Assembly (NCBI RefSeq): GCF_005116475.1
Contig: NZ_SWBO01000013.1
Coordinates: 1-64,000 of the forward strand
Origin: Pedobacter cryotolerans
GTDB taxonomy: Bacteria > Bacteroidota > Bacteroidia > Sphingobacteriales > Sphingobacteriaceae
Reading direction: 5' to 3'
DNA length: 64,000 nucleotides
Part shown: positions 25,617 to 35,048 of the stretch, one piece after another
Layout: every line of letters starts with the position of its first letter
Position numbering within the stretch: position 1 is the first letter of the stretch
Program-made: the position numbers and the translations under genes
Notes under the pieces: generated by a model
Told to the model about the DNA's origin: nothing
Databases searched by the model: none
What the model saw: only the letters and a program-made list of their open reading frames with translations

Positions 25617-27053
25617 TTGAAAAAGATACATCTACTGCTGATCAAAGCATTCATTAGACCATTTATCGTCACATTTTTTATTGTGATGTTTATTCTATTG
25701 ATGTTTTTTTTGTTTAAATACATTGACGATTTAATAGGAAAGGGTTTTGAATGGTACACCATTGCCGAAGTGATGGTCTATGCATCGGCATCTAACGTAG
25801 CCATGGCTTTGCCTTTAGCAGTGCTACTATCTTCTATTATGACATTTGGTAGCCTTGGCGAAAACTATGAGCTTGTAGCTATAAAATCTGCAGGTGTTTC
25901 TTTGCAAAAAGCCATGCAGCCACTTTTTGTATTTATTGTAATGCTTTCTATTGCATCATTCTTCTTTTCAGATTATATGCTGCCTAAAGCAAACCTCAAA
26001 TACGGTTCGCTGCTTTGGGATATTAGAAACAAAAAATTAGCCTTTTTAATTAAACCAGGTGTTTTTAACAATAGCATACCTGGCTATGCATTATTGGTAG
26101 AGCGTAAAGGAGAAGAAGGATTAGATTCGCTGTACGGAGTAACTATTTACGACCACACGGGCAGCAACGGGATCTCTAAAATAATTAAAGCTGCCAAGGG
26201 TAAAATGACCAAAACAGATGATGGACAATTTTTGATCTTGAAATTGATTGATGGTGTGCGTTATGAGGAGGCTAACGGTGGGAGTAGTTCGTTTAATCCT
26301 CGACAAACCTTTACGCGTATGCGCTTTAAAGAGACAGAACAGAAATTTGACTTCTCTAGTTTTAAAGGGCTAAATCGTACGGAGGAAACGAATTTTAAGA
26401 ATAATGCGCAAATGCTTAATAGAAGTGAATTGATAATTAGGAGGGATTCGCTAACCAAAAATTTAGATAGTATTGATAGATCTACAAAAGTAAATGCAAA
26501 TGCTTACTATAAACAAAATAACTATTTAGCTGGTTATACCAAAGTTAAAGTACCTGCTAAAGTTTTAACCGGCTCACTTTTAGATAGCATTCCTTATAAA
26601 GAGCGAACAATGGTGGTGCAAAATGCTTATGATCAGGCAGAAACCATTAAACAAGTAATTAACGGCAGAGTTATAGAGCATGATATTCACCAAAAAGAAA
26701 TCATAAAAGCAACAATAGAATATCAACGAAAATATACTTTGGCGGTTTCTTGCCTGTTGCTATTTTTTATTGGCGCTCCCTTGGGTGCTATTATTAGAAA
26801 GGGAGGCTTAGGTTTGCCAGTAGTAATTGCCATTGTTTTCTTTTTAATTTACCATATTGTATCTACAGTGGCAGAAAAATCTGCTAAGGAAGGTTCATTG
26901 GATCCAATATTCGGAATGTGGACAGCCATAATTGTTTTAGCGCCATTGGGTGTGTTCTTAACCTATAAAGCAACTGTTGATTCTGCACTTTTTGATGTAG
27001 ATTATTATAAACAGCTCATTATAGGGCTCTTTAAAAAGAAAAAAGATAAATAG
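25617..27053 (+). CDS. LptF/LptG family (YjgP/YjgQ) lipopolysaccharide export permease
   Basis: The 478-residue inner membrane protein has the family layout: helices at about 10-33, 50-72 and 100-120, a periplasmic beta-jellyroll of about 240 residues, and three C-terminal helices (about 378-460). The opening LLIKAFIRPFIVTFFIVMF and the RKGGLGLP motif near residue 395 are typical. With LptB it moves lipopolysaccharide from the inner membrane to the periplasmic bridge. I start it at TTG because MKKIHLLLIKAF is the expected N-terminus and no ATG is nearby. Which of LptF or LptG it represents cannot be told from this one gene. Confidence 0.9.
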   Translation: MKKIHLLLIKAFIRPFIVTFFIVMFILLMFFLFKYIDDLIGKGFEWYTIAEVMVYASASNVAMALPLAVLLSSIMTFGSLGENYELVAIKSAGVSLQKAMQPLFVFIVMLSIASFFFSDYMLPKANLKYGSLLWDIRNKKLAFLIKPGVFNNSIPGYALLVERKGEEGLDSLYGVTIYDHTGSNGISKIIKAAKGKMTKTDDGQFLILKLIDGVRYEEANGGSSSFNPRQTFTRMRFKETEQKFDFSSFKGLNRTEETNFKNNAQMLNRSELIIRRDSLTKNLDSIDRSTKVNANAYYKQNNYLAGYTKVKVPAKVLTGSLLDSIPYKERTMVVQNAYDQAETIKQVINGRVIEHDIHQKEIIKATIEYQRKYTLAVSCLLLFFIGAPLGAIIRKGGLGLPVVIAIVFFLIYHIVSTVAEKSAKEGSLDPIFGMWTAIIVLAPLGVFLTYKATVDSALFDVDYYKQLIIGLFKKKKDK

Positions 27054-27413
27054 AAAAACAAGGTTATTGCTTTTGGCAAAAGCAGTCTCGCCATACGTTT
27101 CAATCTTTTTGTCCTCGGGCTTTGCCCATCACTACAAAAAGGATTTACACTTCTGTCGTGTTTAGCTCACAAAGTTGGTAATTCTTCTGTAAATACAGCT
27201 CCTACATAGTTTTAAAGCACGACCCAAATTTAACCTAGTAGCAATAACAGTGCATTATAAACTGGATAGCAGTGAAAAACACGCAACCGCCTTTTTTGGC
27301 GGGCGGATTTGTAACGAATAGCCAGACTAATTTTGTGTTTTACAGCAAATTTGCTTTTCAAATCCTTTACTTATTGATGATATTTTTTAGCTCATTATTG
27401 TTGCTAAAGGTTG
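27054..27413. other. Long gene-free gap with degraded dispersed-repeat sequence
   Basis: No open frame or RNA gene is credible in this 360-base stretch. It contains CTCGCC...TTTCAAT, ACTACAAAAAGGATTTACAC and a GC-rich GCCTTTTTTGGCGGGCGG piece, which look like worn members of the dispersed intergenic elements seen elsewhere in the window. I looked for an FMN riboswitch before ribBA and did not find its conserved core. Confidence 0.45.
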
Positions 27414-27421
27414 TAACTTTG
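27414..27421 (+). promoter_or_regulatory. TAnnTTTG promoter box for ribBA
   Basis: TAACTTTG matches the Bacteroidota -7 consensus, 47 bases before the ribBA start. It would give a leader of about 42 bases. Confidence 0.45.
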
Positions 27422-27468
27422 CACTTATAAAATGCAGTTAAAATTGCTGTGTTTTAAATAAGAAATAA

Positions 27469-28677
27469 ATGGAAATTAAATTGAACACCATAGAAGAGGC
27501 TATTGAGGATATCAAAGCTGGAAAAATAATTATTGTTGTTGATGATGAAGATCGCGAAAATGAAGGCGATTTTATAACGGCAGCCAGAAATGTTACGCCA
27601 GAGGTAATCAATTTCATGTCTAAATATGGTAGGGGCTTAATTTGTGCGCCTTTAATTGAAGATTTGTGCAACGATTTGAAGTTAGATTTAATGGTGCAAA
27701 ACAACACTGTTTTACATCAAACTCCTTTTACAGTTTCGGTTGATTTAATTGGCCAAGGTTGTACAACAGGCATATCTACACACGACAGGGCAAAAACAGT
27801 GCAAGCACTTATTAACCCAGATACTAAACCAGAAGATTTAGGTAGGCCTGGTCATATTTTTCCGTTAAAAGCCAGAAGGGAAGGCGTTTTAAGAAGAACC
27901 GGACATACAGAAGCAACCATTGATATTGCTCGTTTAGCTGGTTTTGAACCCGCTGGTGTTTTGGTAGAAATTATGAATGATGATGGTACAATGGCTCGTT
28001 TGCCAGAGTTAATGGTAATTGCCGAACAACATCAGTTAAAAATAATTTCGATAAAAGATTTAATTGCTTATCGCCTTGCAGCCGAAAGTTTAATTAGAGA
28101 AGAGGTTACGGTTAATTTGCCAACTCAATGGGGCGATTTTAAAATGACAGCCTATACGCAATTGAGCAACGGAGCTACTCATTTAGCCATTAGTAAAGGT
28201 GTTTGGGAAGAAGGTGAACCAATTTTAACCAGAATACATAGCTCTTGTGTAACTGGCGATATTTTTGGCTCTTGCAGATGCGATTGCGGTCCGCAGTTAC
28301 ACAAGGCCTTTCAAATGATTGAAGCGGAAGGAAAAGGAGTAATTGTTTACATGAACCAAGAGGGTAGAGGTATTGGCTTGATTAATAAATTACGTTCGTA
28401 CAATTTACAAGATGCTGGTTTTGATACTGTTGAAGCAAATATAGAATTAGGTTTTAAAGGTGATGAACGTGATTATGGTGTTGGAGCACAAATTTTAAGA
28501 GCACAAGGCGTTAATAAAATGAAACTAATGTCTAACAACCCAACTAAACGTGCTGGTTTAATTGGTTATGGTTTAGAGATTGTAGAAAATATTGCGATTG
28601 AAATAGAAAGTAACCAACATAACGAATACTATTTAAAAACCAAACGTGATAAAATGGGTCACCAAATTATGAAGTAA
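27469..28677 (+). CDS. ribBA: Bifunctional 3,4-dihydroxy-2-butanone-4-phosphate synthase / GTP cyclohydrolase II
   Basis: The 402-residue enzyme joins both entry steps of riboflavin synthesis. The RibB half (residues 1-200) has [11 protein letters not shown] for metal and substrate binding and [11 protein letters not shown]. The RibA half (about 205-402) has the zinc-cysteine motif [20 protein letters not shown] and the EGRGIGL signature. The first half makes dihydroxybutanone phosphate from ribulose 5-phosphate; the second opens GTP. Length is normal for the fusion. It stands alone with its own promoter box and terminator. Confidence 0.97.
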   Translation: MEIKLNTIEEAIEDIKAGKIIIVVDDEDRENEGDFITAARNVTPEVINFMSKYGRGLICAPLIEDLCNDLKLDLMVQNNTVLHQTPFTVSVDLIGQGCTTGISTHDRAKTVQALINPDTKPEDLGRPGHIFPLKARREGVLRRTGHTEATIDIARLAGFEPAGVLVEIMNDDGTMARLPELMVIAEQHQLKIISIKDLIAYRLAAESLIREEVTVNLPTQWGDFKMTAYTQLSNGATHLAISKGVWEEGEPILTRIHSSCVTGDIFGSCRCDCGPQLHKAFQMIEAEGKGVIVYMNQEGRGIGLINKLRSYNLQDAGFDTVEANIELGFKGDERDYGVGAQILRAQGVNKMKLMSNNPTKRAGLIGYGLEIVENIAIEIESNQHNEYYLKTKRDKMGHQIMK

Positions 28678-28697
28678 GATTAACGATATTTTAAATT

Positions 28698-28745
28698 AAA
28701 GGATGATTGGAAGTTGGAAAGCGGATGATCATCCTTTTTTTTGCT
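28698..28745 (+). terminator. Terminator of ribBA
   Basis: AAAGGATGAT pairs with ATCATCCTTT across a 20-base loop and a run of eight T follows, 20 bases past the ribBA stop. The loop holds GGAAGTTGGAAA, the same 8-bp motif that forms the tandem array at 41547. Confidence 0.75.
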
Positions 28746-28770
28746 TCTAACCTGAACTCGATTGTTAAAC

Positions 28771-28826
28771 TTGTCATTTTTAGCTTGTTAAGCGAAACTA
28801 ACCCTGAAATAAATTTAGGGTGACGA
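28771..28826. repeat. TTGTCA inverted-repeat element (degraded copy)
   Basis: The piece starts TTGTCATTTTTAGC and ends TTAGGGTGACGA, with the internal near-palindrome CCCTGAAATAAATTTAGGG. Ends and length resemble the elements at 34839, 47024 and 58967. The rest of the 28678-28982 gap shows nothing further. Confidence 0.4.
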
Positions 28827-28982
28827 CTGACCTTATTGAACACACCAAAAAGCCTGACAAATCTGACAAATCATTATTTAAATATCGAACTAAGGTTTCT
28901 AGCTATAAGTGCGCAAAACTCATCCAATCTACATCATAATATATTCCGATATTATTAATCCTTAAATCCTTAAGTCCTGTTC

Positions 28983-31900
28983 TTATTTTTTTGGTGTTGT
29001 TGTCTTTTTCTGATCTTTTAATACTGCCTCTTTAGTGAGTTCTGCTTTTTCCTTCTGCTCCGCTTTTCTCTTTTGATCTCTACGATATTTACCGGTTATT
29101 TTTTGTAAAAATTCATTAAACGTATCAAATTGCTGATTGTAGATTAAACCTAACGAAGTTACATTTCTATTTTGATCTACTCCTGGGTTGGCGAAAATGC
29201 TTTGTAATGTTGGAGGTTTGTTGGCTAGTTTACCAACCAAAGTTCCATCTTTTTTAATTAAGCCCAAAATCTCTACCTCTCTACCTACGTTACCTCTAAA
29301 GCCATTAAATGATAAATCAGCACCAGCAGAATTATCAACTATACCAGCATTAACAATAACTCTATCATTAAAAAACTTAAATGATGCACTTGCATCGTTA
29401 AAGTTTCTAATGTTAATATCAACAAAGTTTAAGTTAAGTGATGATAAAAGATTGTTGAATTGATTAAAAATTAACTCGGTGGCAGTACTTGTACCAACAG
29501 AACCTAATTGTTGGGCTAAATTAGCTTGTCCGGTGCCTGGTGCAAACCTTCGTTGTATAATTAAACTTAAAGCTTGGGTATTTAAGTTATTACCATCATT
29601 AAAATAAGATTGAAACTCTTCTTTTTTAGCTGGATTGGCTGGAAAGAAAATATCCAATTTAATATCTGGTTGTAATAATAAACCAGTTAAACCCATTTCT
29701 ACTTCTGTTTGTATTCTTTCGTTGTTGTTACTGCTTTGATCGCGATTAGCGGCCACATATAAATCGCCTGTGCTAGCTCTTAGTGCATAAATAGCCTTTA
29801 AGTTAATTTGTGCTGTGGTTGGGTTTCCAGTCCACCTAATGGTACCACCTTGTCTAATATCAAATCTCTTATTTATTACTTCTTGGGCTGTAAAATCAAA
29901 AACTCCAGTTTCAATAATGTAGTCGCCTTTCATTTCAAAATCGCCTACACTATTAATATTAAGCTCTAACTCTGCGTTACCTTTGCCACTTAATTTACCT
30001 AAAACTGTATAAATGTTGGCCGTGCTATTTGGATCAACACGAAGCTTGAAATTCATGGTTAACCCATTAAAACTAGTTTTTCTTTTAACAATTTGAGTGC
30101 TATCTCTACTTACAAAGGTGATAAAATCTTTATCTGAAACAGTTTCTGAACTATTTAGTGGTAAATTAAATATAGTGCCTTTTTCAGTTTTTGCATCGAT
30201 ATTGATTACCATATTATCAGTTGGGCCACTGAAAGAAAAATTGCCACTTGCATAAGCTTTACCGTAGTAAACAGAATTGTCTTTAGCTGTAGTATTTAAT
30301 GCCATAAAGTTGTTGGCAACTAAATCTACTTCTATAGTTGGGGTATTTAAGTTATTTAAATCTACAGTGCCATTAGCCGTTGCATTATTGCCATCAGCAT
30401 CTCTTAAACCTAAGTTGTCTATTAAAATAACGCTATTATTTACTTCAACTTTGTCATTTAATGTGTACGCGGTTTTTAAGTAATTTACAGTAAGTTCCCC
30501 TTGGTTAAAGCTAATATTTCCATTTATTTGTGGTTTTTCGAAATTACCTTTAATACCGATATCTGCAGAAATATTACCTTTTAAGTTAGATACTAATTGT
30601 TTTACAAAAGGTTCTAAAATGGTTAGTTTGGTTTCATCAAGCTTAACTGAAACATCTATCATCTTTTCTTTTAAGTCCAGATTTCCAGTCATTTTTAGCG
30701 TTTCCTTGTCATCTGCTAATATTTGTGTATAAATTTTAGCAATATTTTCACTTTTGTTATAAGACGATGTGTCAGTTAAACTTCCAATGTAGGTGTCGTT
30801 AAAGGTAAGTGAGTCTATTTTTAAGCTATCATTTATACGAGGCGATTTTAAAATATCATACAAATGTGTTCGGCCATTTACAGTTCCTGCAAGTTTAACC
30901 CCAAAAGTTTTAACAAAAGGATTTAATGTTTTTAAACTGAAGTTTTCGAAACCTACGGCTAATAAATCTTTCGGATCATCGGAAATCACGCCATCAATTT
31001 TTAAGATTTGCTTTTCATTAGAAAGAGAAAAACCATCTATCTCTGTTTTTCCATTATCAAAGCTAATTCTAACTTTATCTTGAATGTTCCAATCTTCGCT
31101 ATTGATTTTTAAGTTAGATGGTAAAATGCTGATTTTGGCGGTTTGTTCTCCCGCAAATTCTACCAGTCCGTTTAAATCTAGCTGATTTGCATCATCGGCG
31201 TTAGAAAGTTTAACGTTTAGTGCAAGACTATCATTTCTTAACACGTTAGAAATATTTACATTTTTAATAAATAAACTATCGTTTAGATCAACTCTATCTG
31301 AAGTAATAATTGCTGTTAACTGTCTTTCGGTAGTGCTTTCATCAATAATGATATTGTTGGCTATGATTCCTTTATATGTTAACTTTTTAATACTTCCGTT
31401 TAAACTGGCCGTATAATTTCTTGAGTCGAAAGAGCCGATTAAAATAGCTTCGTCTTCAATCTCTAAACCTGGCAAAATCAGTTCTGCAATAGGTTCAAAG
31501 CGTTTCACCCTTAAATCGAAATCAAATATTTGAGGTTTATAATTGATGATTTCTGTTTTAAGAGAAGGAACGTATGTTTTGGCGATTGCTTTGTAATAAG
31601 AAACAATCGAATTTAGATCATATTGTCCTTTTATACTGGCATCTAAAATGTCAGATTTAATGGATAAACTCCTATCAATACCTATTCCTTGTGCTGTAAG
31701 TTGTACAGAATCGATGTTATAAATTCCTTTTACATTATTTAATCTGATCTGTTCAATAGAGAGGCTGCCTTGAATATTATCTAAGTTATTACCAGAAAAG
31801 TTAGTGCTAAATATAGCATCAACTTGCAATGAGTCTTTATAGAGTTTTAAAGCTCTTAAACGTGCTTTAGTAATGGTAGCTTTAAAGTTAAATACAGGTA

Positions 31901-33392
31901 ACGTTGGATTTAAATTTACACCTCCATCAAAAACTAATTGTACATTTTTATCGTTAATTTTCAGATTTCCGTCGAAATATTTTTTATTAAAAGTGCCATT
32001 TACGGTTACGTTTCTGTAGCGATAGCCATTAAAATCGATATAAGTAATATCTCCTTTCAGTTGTTCTGATAAATCTTTTACATCTATCCCTTTTCCCTTT
32101 ACATACAATGCTGAAGTTATTCTTCCTAAGCTTTTTTCGCCTAATAATTCACCTAAATTAAAATCGTAGGTTTTTACATTTCCGGTGTACGATGGATTTC
32201 CTTTTCCATCAATTTTCATGTTTACATCAGATTTAATTCTGCCCAATTGCGTTTTAAATTCGCCATAGGCGATAAAGTCATTTTGGAAACCTGTAAATGA
32301 GCCATTGAAATTTACATTACCAAACTTGTTTACAATTGCTGGAATAGATTTTACTTTTTTGCCAGTAATATCGGTTAAAATCTCATCCAAATCTTTTTTG
32401 TTTGTACCTGCCATTTCTATTTTCATATCCATGAAGGTTTCTTCCCAATTAGGCAAACCTTTTAGGCTAAAATCGCCTTTTATGTAAGTTGCTTTTCCAG
32501 TTTTTAATGATAAATTTCTTGCTTTTAAATTATTAACAAGACCAGTAATTTCACCATCTATGTCAATCTCTAACTTCATTTTTTTAAGAGCAGGCGTAAA
32601 AAAGGCAATATCACTCGATGAAATGTGGCTATTTTTGAAATCAGCATTCATCCTTACTTTATTTACAAAATCATTGAAATCTTTCATTTTTGTAAACTTC
32701 ATCTGGAAATAATCTGATAGACGAGTTTTATTGGTAACCAACATCAAGTTTTTTAATTCGATGGCATTGGTATCAATAGTAGTTAGTGATGATAAATTTT
32801 TAAGGTAGAAACCGCTTTTTTCTCTTAACGAAAGATTTTTGATATTTGATTGAAGAACGTGATCTTTTGTATTTAATTTTTCGAAAATGCCGTTCAACTT
32901 GGTTACATCAATATCGTCGAAATTAATGCCTTGTATAGTGGTATCTACCTTTAGGTTTTTATATTTAAAGTTTACATTATTTAGAATAATCCGATCAAAC
33001 AGAAACTGAAATTTTTTCTTTTTTTTCTTGGTAACTGGAGCTGGACTATCAAAATAATCAATAATAAAATCCAAATTTGATGATCCATCCTGATAATCTT
33101 TTAGAAAGAAAGCACCGTTATTAACCTGAACAGTATTTACATCAAGTATTCTTTCTTTCAGAGAAAGTTTATTTAAGTCAACCAAAAACTTAGGGAAATG
33201 TGCTAAAGTATCTTTTTGTAAATCAAGCACCAGCAAACCCTCTAAAACTACAGATTTAAATGGTTTAACATATAAACCATCAATTTTAATCGTAGTGTTT
33301 AATTCTTTAGATAAATATGCAGCAGCCTTTTTAGCCGCAAATGTTTGTACTGGCTTAAATTTAAGCGAAAATAGTAGCGCAGCAAGCAACAA
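28983..33392 (-). CDS. TamB-family translocation and assembly module protein (DUF490)
   Basis: This very long protein (1469 residues from the TTG at 33392) is a TamB/AsmA-like beta-taco: one N-terminal membrane anchor, then repeated short amphipathic strands, then the C-terminal DUF490/TamB domain (about 1050-1420, with the signature run FNQFNNLLSSLNLNFVDINIRNF). Such proteins span the periplasm and help move phospholipids or insert outer membrane proteins. The start is uncertain: the frame stays open upstream and encodes KKLLKILLWVVASII, which completes the membrane helix, but offers no ATG, GTG or TTG. An ATT at 33440 would give a natural N-terminus. The C-terminus is Lys-rich and charged. 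It is divergent from tsaD. Confidence 0.88.
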   Translation of the reverse strand: MLLAALLFSLKFKPVQTFAAKKAAAYLSKELNTTIKIDGLYVKPFKSVVLEGLLVLDLQKDTLAHFPKFLVDLNKLSLKERILDVNTVQVNNGAFFLKDYQDGSSNLDFIIDYFDSPAPVTKKKKKKFQFLFDRIILNNVNFKYKNLKVDTTIQGINFDDIDVTKLNGIFEKLNTKDHVLQSNIKNLSLREKSGFYLKNLSSLTTIDTNAIELKNLMLVTNKTRLSDYFQMKFTKMKDFNDFVNKVRMNADFKNSHISSSDIAFFTPALKKMKLEIDIDGEITGLVNNLKARNLSLKTGKATYIKGDFSLKGLPNWEETFMDMKIEMAGTNKKDLDEILTDITGKKVKSIPAIVNKFGNVNFNGSFTGFQNDFIAYGEFKTQLGRIKSDVNMKIDGKGNPSYTGNVKTYDFNLGELLGEKSLGRITSALYVKGKGIDVKDLSEQLKGDITYIDFNGYRYRNVTVNGTFNKKYFDGNLKINDKNVQLVFDGGVNLNPTLPVFNFKATITKARLRALKLYKDSLQVDAIFSTNFSGNNLDNIQGSLSIEQIRLNNVKGIYNIDSVQLTAQGIGIDRSLSIKSDILDASIKGQYDLNSIVSYYKAIAKTYVPSLKTEIINYKPQIFDFDLRVKRFEPIAELILPGLEIEDEAILIGSFDSRNYTASLNGSIKKLTYKGIIANNIIIDESTTERQLTAIITSDRVDLNDSLFIKNVNISNVLRNDSLALNVKLSNADDANQLDLNGLVEFAGEQTAKISILPSNLKINSEDWNIQDKVRISFDNGKTEIDGFSLSNEKQILKIDGVISDDPKDLLAVGFENFSLKTLNPFVKTFGVKLAGTVNGRTHLYDILKSPRINDSLKIDSLTFNDTYIGSLTDTSSYNKSENIAKIYTQILADDKETLKMTGNLDLKEKMIDVSVKLDETKLTILEPFVKQLVSNLKGNISADIGIKGNFEKPQINGNISFNQGELTVNYLKTAYTLNDKVEVNNSVILIDNLGLRDADGNNATANGTVDLNNLNTPTIEVDLVANNFMALNTTAKDNSVYYGKAYASGNFSFSGPTDNMVINIDAKTEKGTIFNLPLNSSETVSDKDFITFVSRDSTQIVKRKTSFNGLTMNFKLRVDPNSTANIYTVLGKLSGKGNAELELNINSVGDFEMKGDYIIETGVFDFTAQEVINKRFDIRQGGTIRWTGNPTTAQINLKAIYALRASTGDLYVAANRDQSSNNNERIQTEVEMGLTGLLLQPDIKLDIFFPANPAKKEEFQSYFNDGNNLNTQALSLIIQRRFAPGTGQANLAQQLGSVGTSTATELIFNQFNNLLSSLNLNFVDINIRNFNDASASFKFFNDRVIVNAGIVDNSAGADLSFNGFRGNVGREVEILGLIKKDGTLVGKLANKPPTLQSIFANPGVDQNRNVTSLGLIYNQQFDTFNEFLQKITGKYRRDQKRKAEQKEKAELTKEAVLKDQKKTTTPKK

Positions 33393-33439
33393 AATTATTG
33401 ATGCAACAACCCAAAGCAGTATTTTTAATAGTTTTTTAA

Positions 33440-33447
33440 TAGTTTTG
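33440..33447 (+). promoter_or_regulatory. TAnnTTTG promoter box for tsaD
   Basis: TAGTTTTG lies 19 bases before the GTG start of tsaD and would give a leader of about 14 bases. It overlaps the probable true start of the divergent tamB-like gene. Confidence 0.45.
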
Positions 33448-33466
33448 TAGCTTAATAATAATAAAC

Positions 33467-34468
33467 GTGCCGATAATACTTGCTATAGAATCTTCTTGTG
33501 ATGAAACTTCGGTTGCTATATGTTACAACGGCAAAATTACTGCCAATGTTATTGCAAACCAAACAATACATGAAAATTATGGAGGAGTAATTCCAGAATT
33601 AGCATCAAGAGTTCATCAACAAAACATTGTGCCTGCTGTACAACAAGCTTTAACAATCGCTAAAGTTAACAAAAATGAGTTAAATGCAGTGGCTTTTACG
33701 CGTGGCCCAGGCTTATTAGGTGCGCTGCTGGTAGGTGTTTCTTTTGCTAAATCTTTTGCATTAGCACTAGATTTACCTTTAATTGCGGTTAACCATATGC
33801 AAGCCCATATATTAGCGCATTTTATTGATGATCCGATGCCTAAATTTCCGTTTTTATGTTTAACGGTTTCTGGTGGTCATACTCAAATTGTGTTGGTTAA
33901 GGATTACTTTGATATGGAAATTGTGGGCGAAACTTTAGATGATGCAGCAGGAGAGGCCTTCGATAAAACCGCAAAAATTTTAGACCTTCCTTATCCAGGT
34001 GGGCCATTAATTGATAAATATGCAAAAGATGGTAATCCATTAGCATATAAATTTCCAGAACCTCAAATACAAGGTTTAAATTATAGTTTTAGTGGTTTTA
34101 AAACTGCAATTTTGTACTTTATAAGAGACAATAAAATAAAAAATCCACAATTTGTTGAAGAAAATTTAGCTGATATTTGTGCTTCTGTTCAATACAGTAT
34201 TGTTAATATTTTATTGAACAAATTAAAGAAGGCGGCTAAACAATACAGTATTAAAGAAATTGCCATAGCTGGTGGTGTTTCTGCAAATTCTGGATTAAGA
34301 ATTGCGCTGTTAGCAACACAAGATACATTGGGATGGAAGGTATACATTCCTGCATTTCAGTATTGTACAGATAACGCTGGTATGATTGCCATTGCGGGTT
34401 ATCACAAATATTTAGCAGGTGAGTTTGTTACACAAGAGATTTCGCCATTGGCGAGAATGAATTTTTAG
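33467..34468 (+). CDS. tsaD: tRNA N6-adenosine threonylcarbamoyltransferase TsaD
   Basis: The 333-residue protein carries the family hallmarks: N-terminal ESSCDETSVA, the metal-binding HMQAH motif at about residues 110-114, SGGHTQIV, the GEAFDKTAKILDLPYPGG stretch and the C-terminal GGVSANSGLR and CTDNAGMIA nucleotide- and metal-site segments. It transfers the threonylcarbamoyl group to A37 of tRNAs that read ANN codons, with TsaB and TsaE. The start is GTG; the next residues PIILAIESSCDE leave no room for a different start. A 74-residue membrane protein gene follows 9 bases later. Confidence 0.97.
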   Translation: MPIILAIESSCDETSVAICYNGKITANVIANQTIHENYGGVIPELASRVHQQNIVPAVQQALTIAKVNKNELNAVAFTRGPGLLGALLVGVSFAKSFALALDLPLIAVNHMQAHILAHFIDDPMPKFPFLCLTVSGGHTQIVLVKDYFDMEIVGETLDDAAGEAFDKTAKILDLPYPGGPLIDKYAKDGNPLAYKFPEPQIQGLNYSFSGFKTAILYFIRDNKIKNPQFVEENLADICASVQYSIVNILLNKLKKAAKQYSIKEIAIAGGVSANSGLRIALLATQDTLGWKVYIPAFQYCTDNAGMIAIAGYHKYLAGEFVTQEISPLARMNF

Positions 34469-34477
34469 ATTAATATT

Positions 34478-34702
34478 ATGGGTGCAAATAGTTTTATTTT
34501 TTTCGGTTTATTGCTAATTCCTTTATTGGCCTTTTTAATTTGGATGATTAAACAAGACAAAAAGAAAAATTACCTGGGTTTGGTATTGCTTGTTGTAGGT
34601 ATTGTAATCGCCACCTATACCATTATCACACTAGACAAAAAGTTTATGCAAAAAGCAAATGCAAATATGCAAGGTGCACCAAAGTCATCAAGTTTTAAGT
34701 AA
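34478..34702 (+). CDS. Small two-helix membrane protein of unknown function
   Basis: The 74-residue product has two hydrophobic segments (about residues 4-23 and 34-54) joined by a short basic loop (IKQDKKKN), with both ends probably in the cytoplasm. The C-terminal 20 residues are polar. It begins 9 bases after tsaD and is probably co-transcribed. No family recognised; its coding nature rests on position, an ATG start and clean membrane topology. Confidence 0.7.
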   Translation: MGANSFIFFGLLLIPLLAFLIWMIKQDKKKNYLGLVLLVVGIVIATYTIITLDKKFMQKANANMQGAPKSSSFK

Positions 34703-34838
34703 AAATTTTCTGTTTCAGATTGATCGTTATTTGAATAATGTCTTTCAACTACCAGCCACGGCTGTCAAGCGCTACCATTGACGTTATTTATTAAGTATCT
34801 ATAAATCAAATTTCTAAAAAAAAAATAAGCTCCTTGTT

Positions 34839-34918
34839 TTGTCATTCCCTGCCTGCCGGCAGGCAGGCGACTTCGGAGGAATCTCATAGTTGGAATACAA
34901 AATTCGAGAGGATGACAA
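34839..34918. repeat. TTGTCA inverted-repeat element holding a 20-bp perfect palindrome
   Basis: The element opens TTGTCATTCC and closes AGGATGACAA. Inside, 34848-34867 is the perfect 20-bp palindrome CCTGCCTGCCGGCAGGCAGG, very GC-rich in an AT-rich genome, followed by GACTTCGGAGGAATCTC. It sits in the 345-base gap between convergent tsaD-side genes and recA; the rest of the gap is AT-rich and empty. Confidence 0.65.
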
Positions 34919-35000
34919 GATGAGCTAAATTAACGTCATTCATATTGATTTTTATGAAATAAATTATTCCTCAGACTGACACAGTTACTTTATAAACAAA

Positions 35001-35028
35001 AAAATCCCGCATCAAGCGGGATTTTTTG
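35001..35028. terminator. Bidirectional terminator beside recA
   Basis: AAAATCCCGC pairs with GCGGGATTTT around ATCAA, with A run before and T run after. It works for recA on the minus strand and for the converging plus-strand genes. Confidence 0.88.
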
Positions 35029-35048
35029 TTTAGTCATTTTAAAACTAA

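Noticed and set aside
27054..27468. FMN riboswitch before ribBA
   Set aside because: The conserved FMN aptamer segments are not found; the gap holds worn repeat sequence and a plain promoter box.
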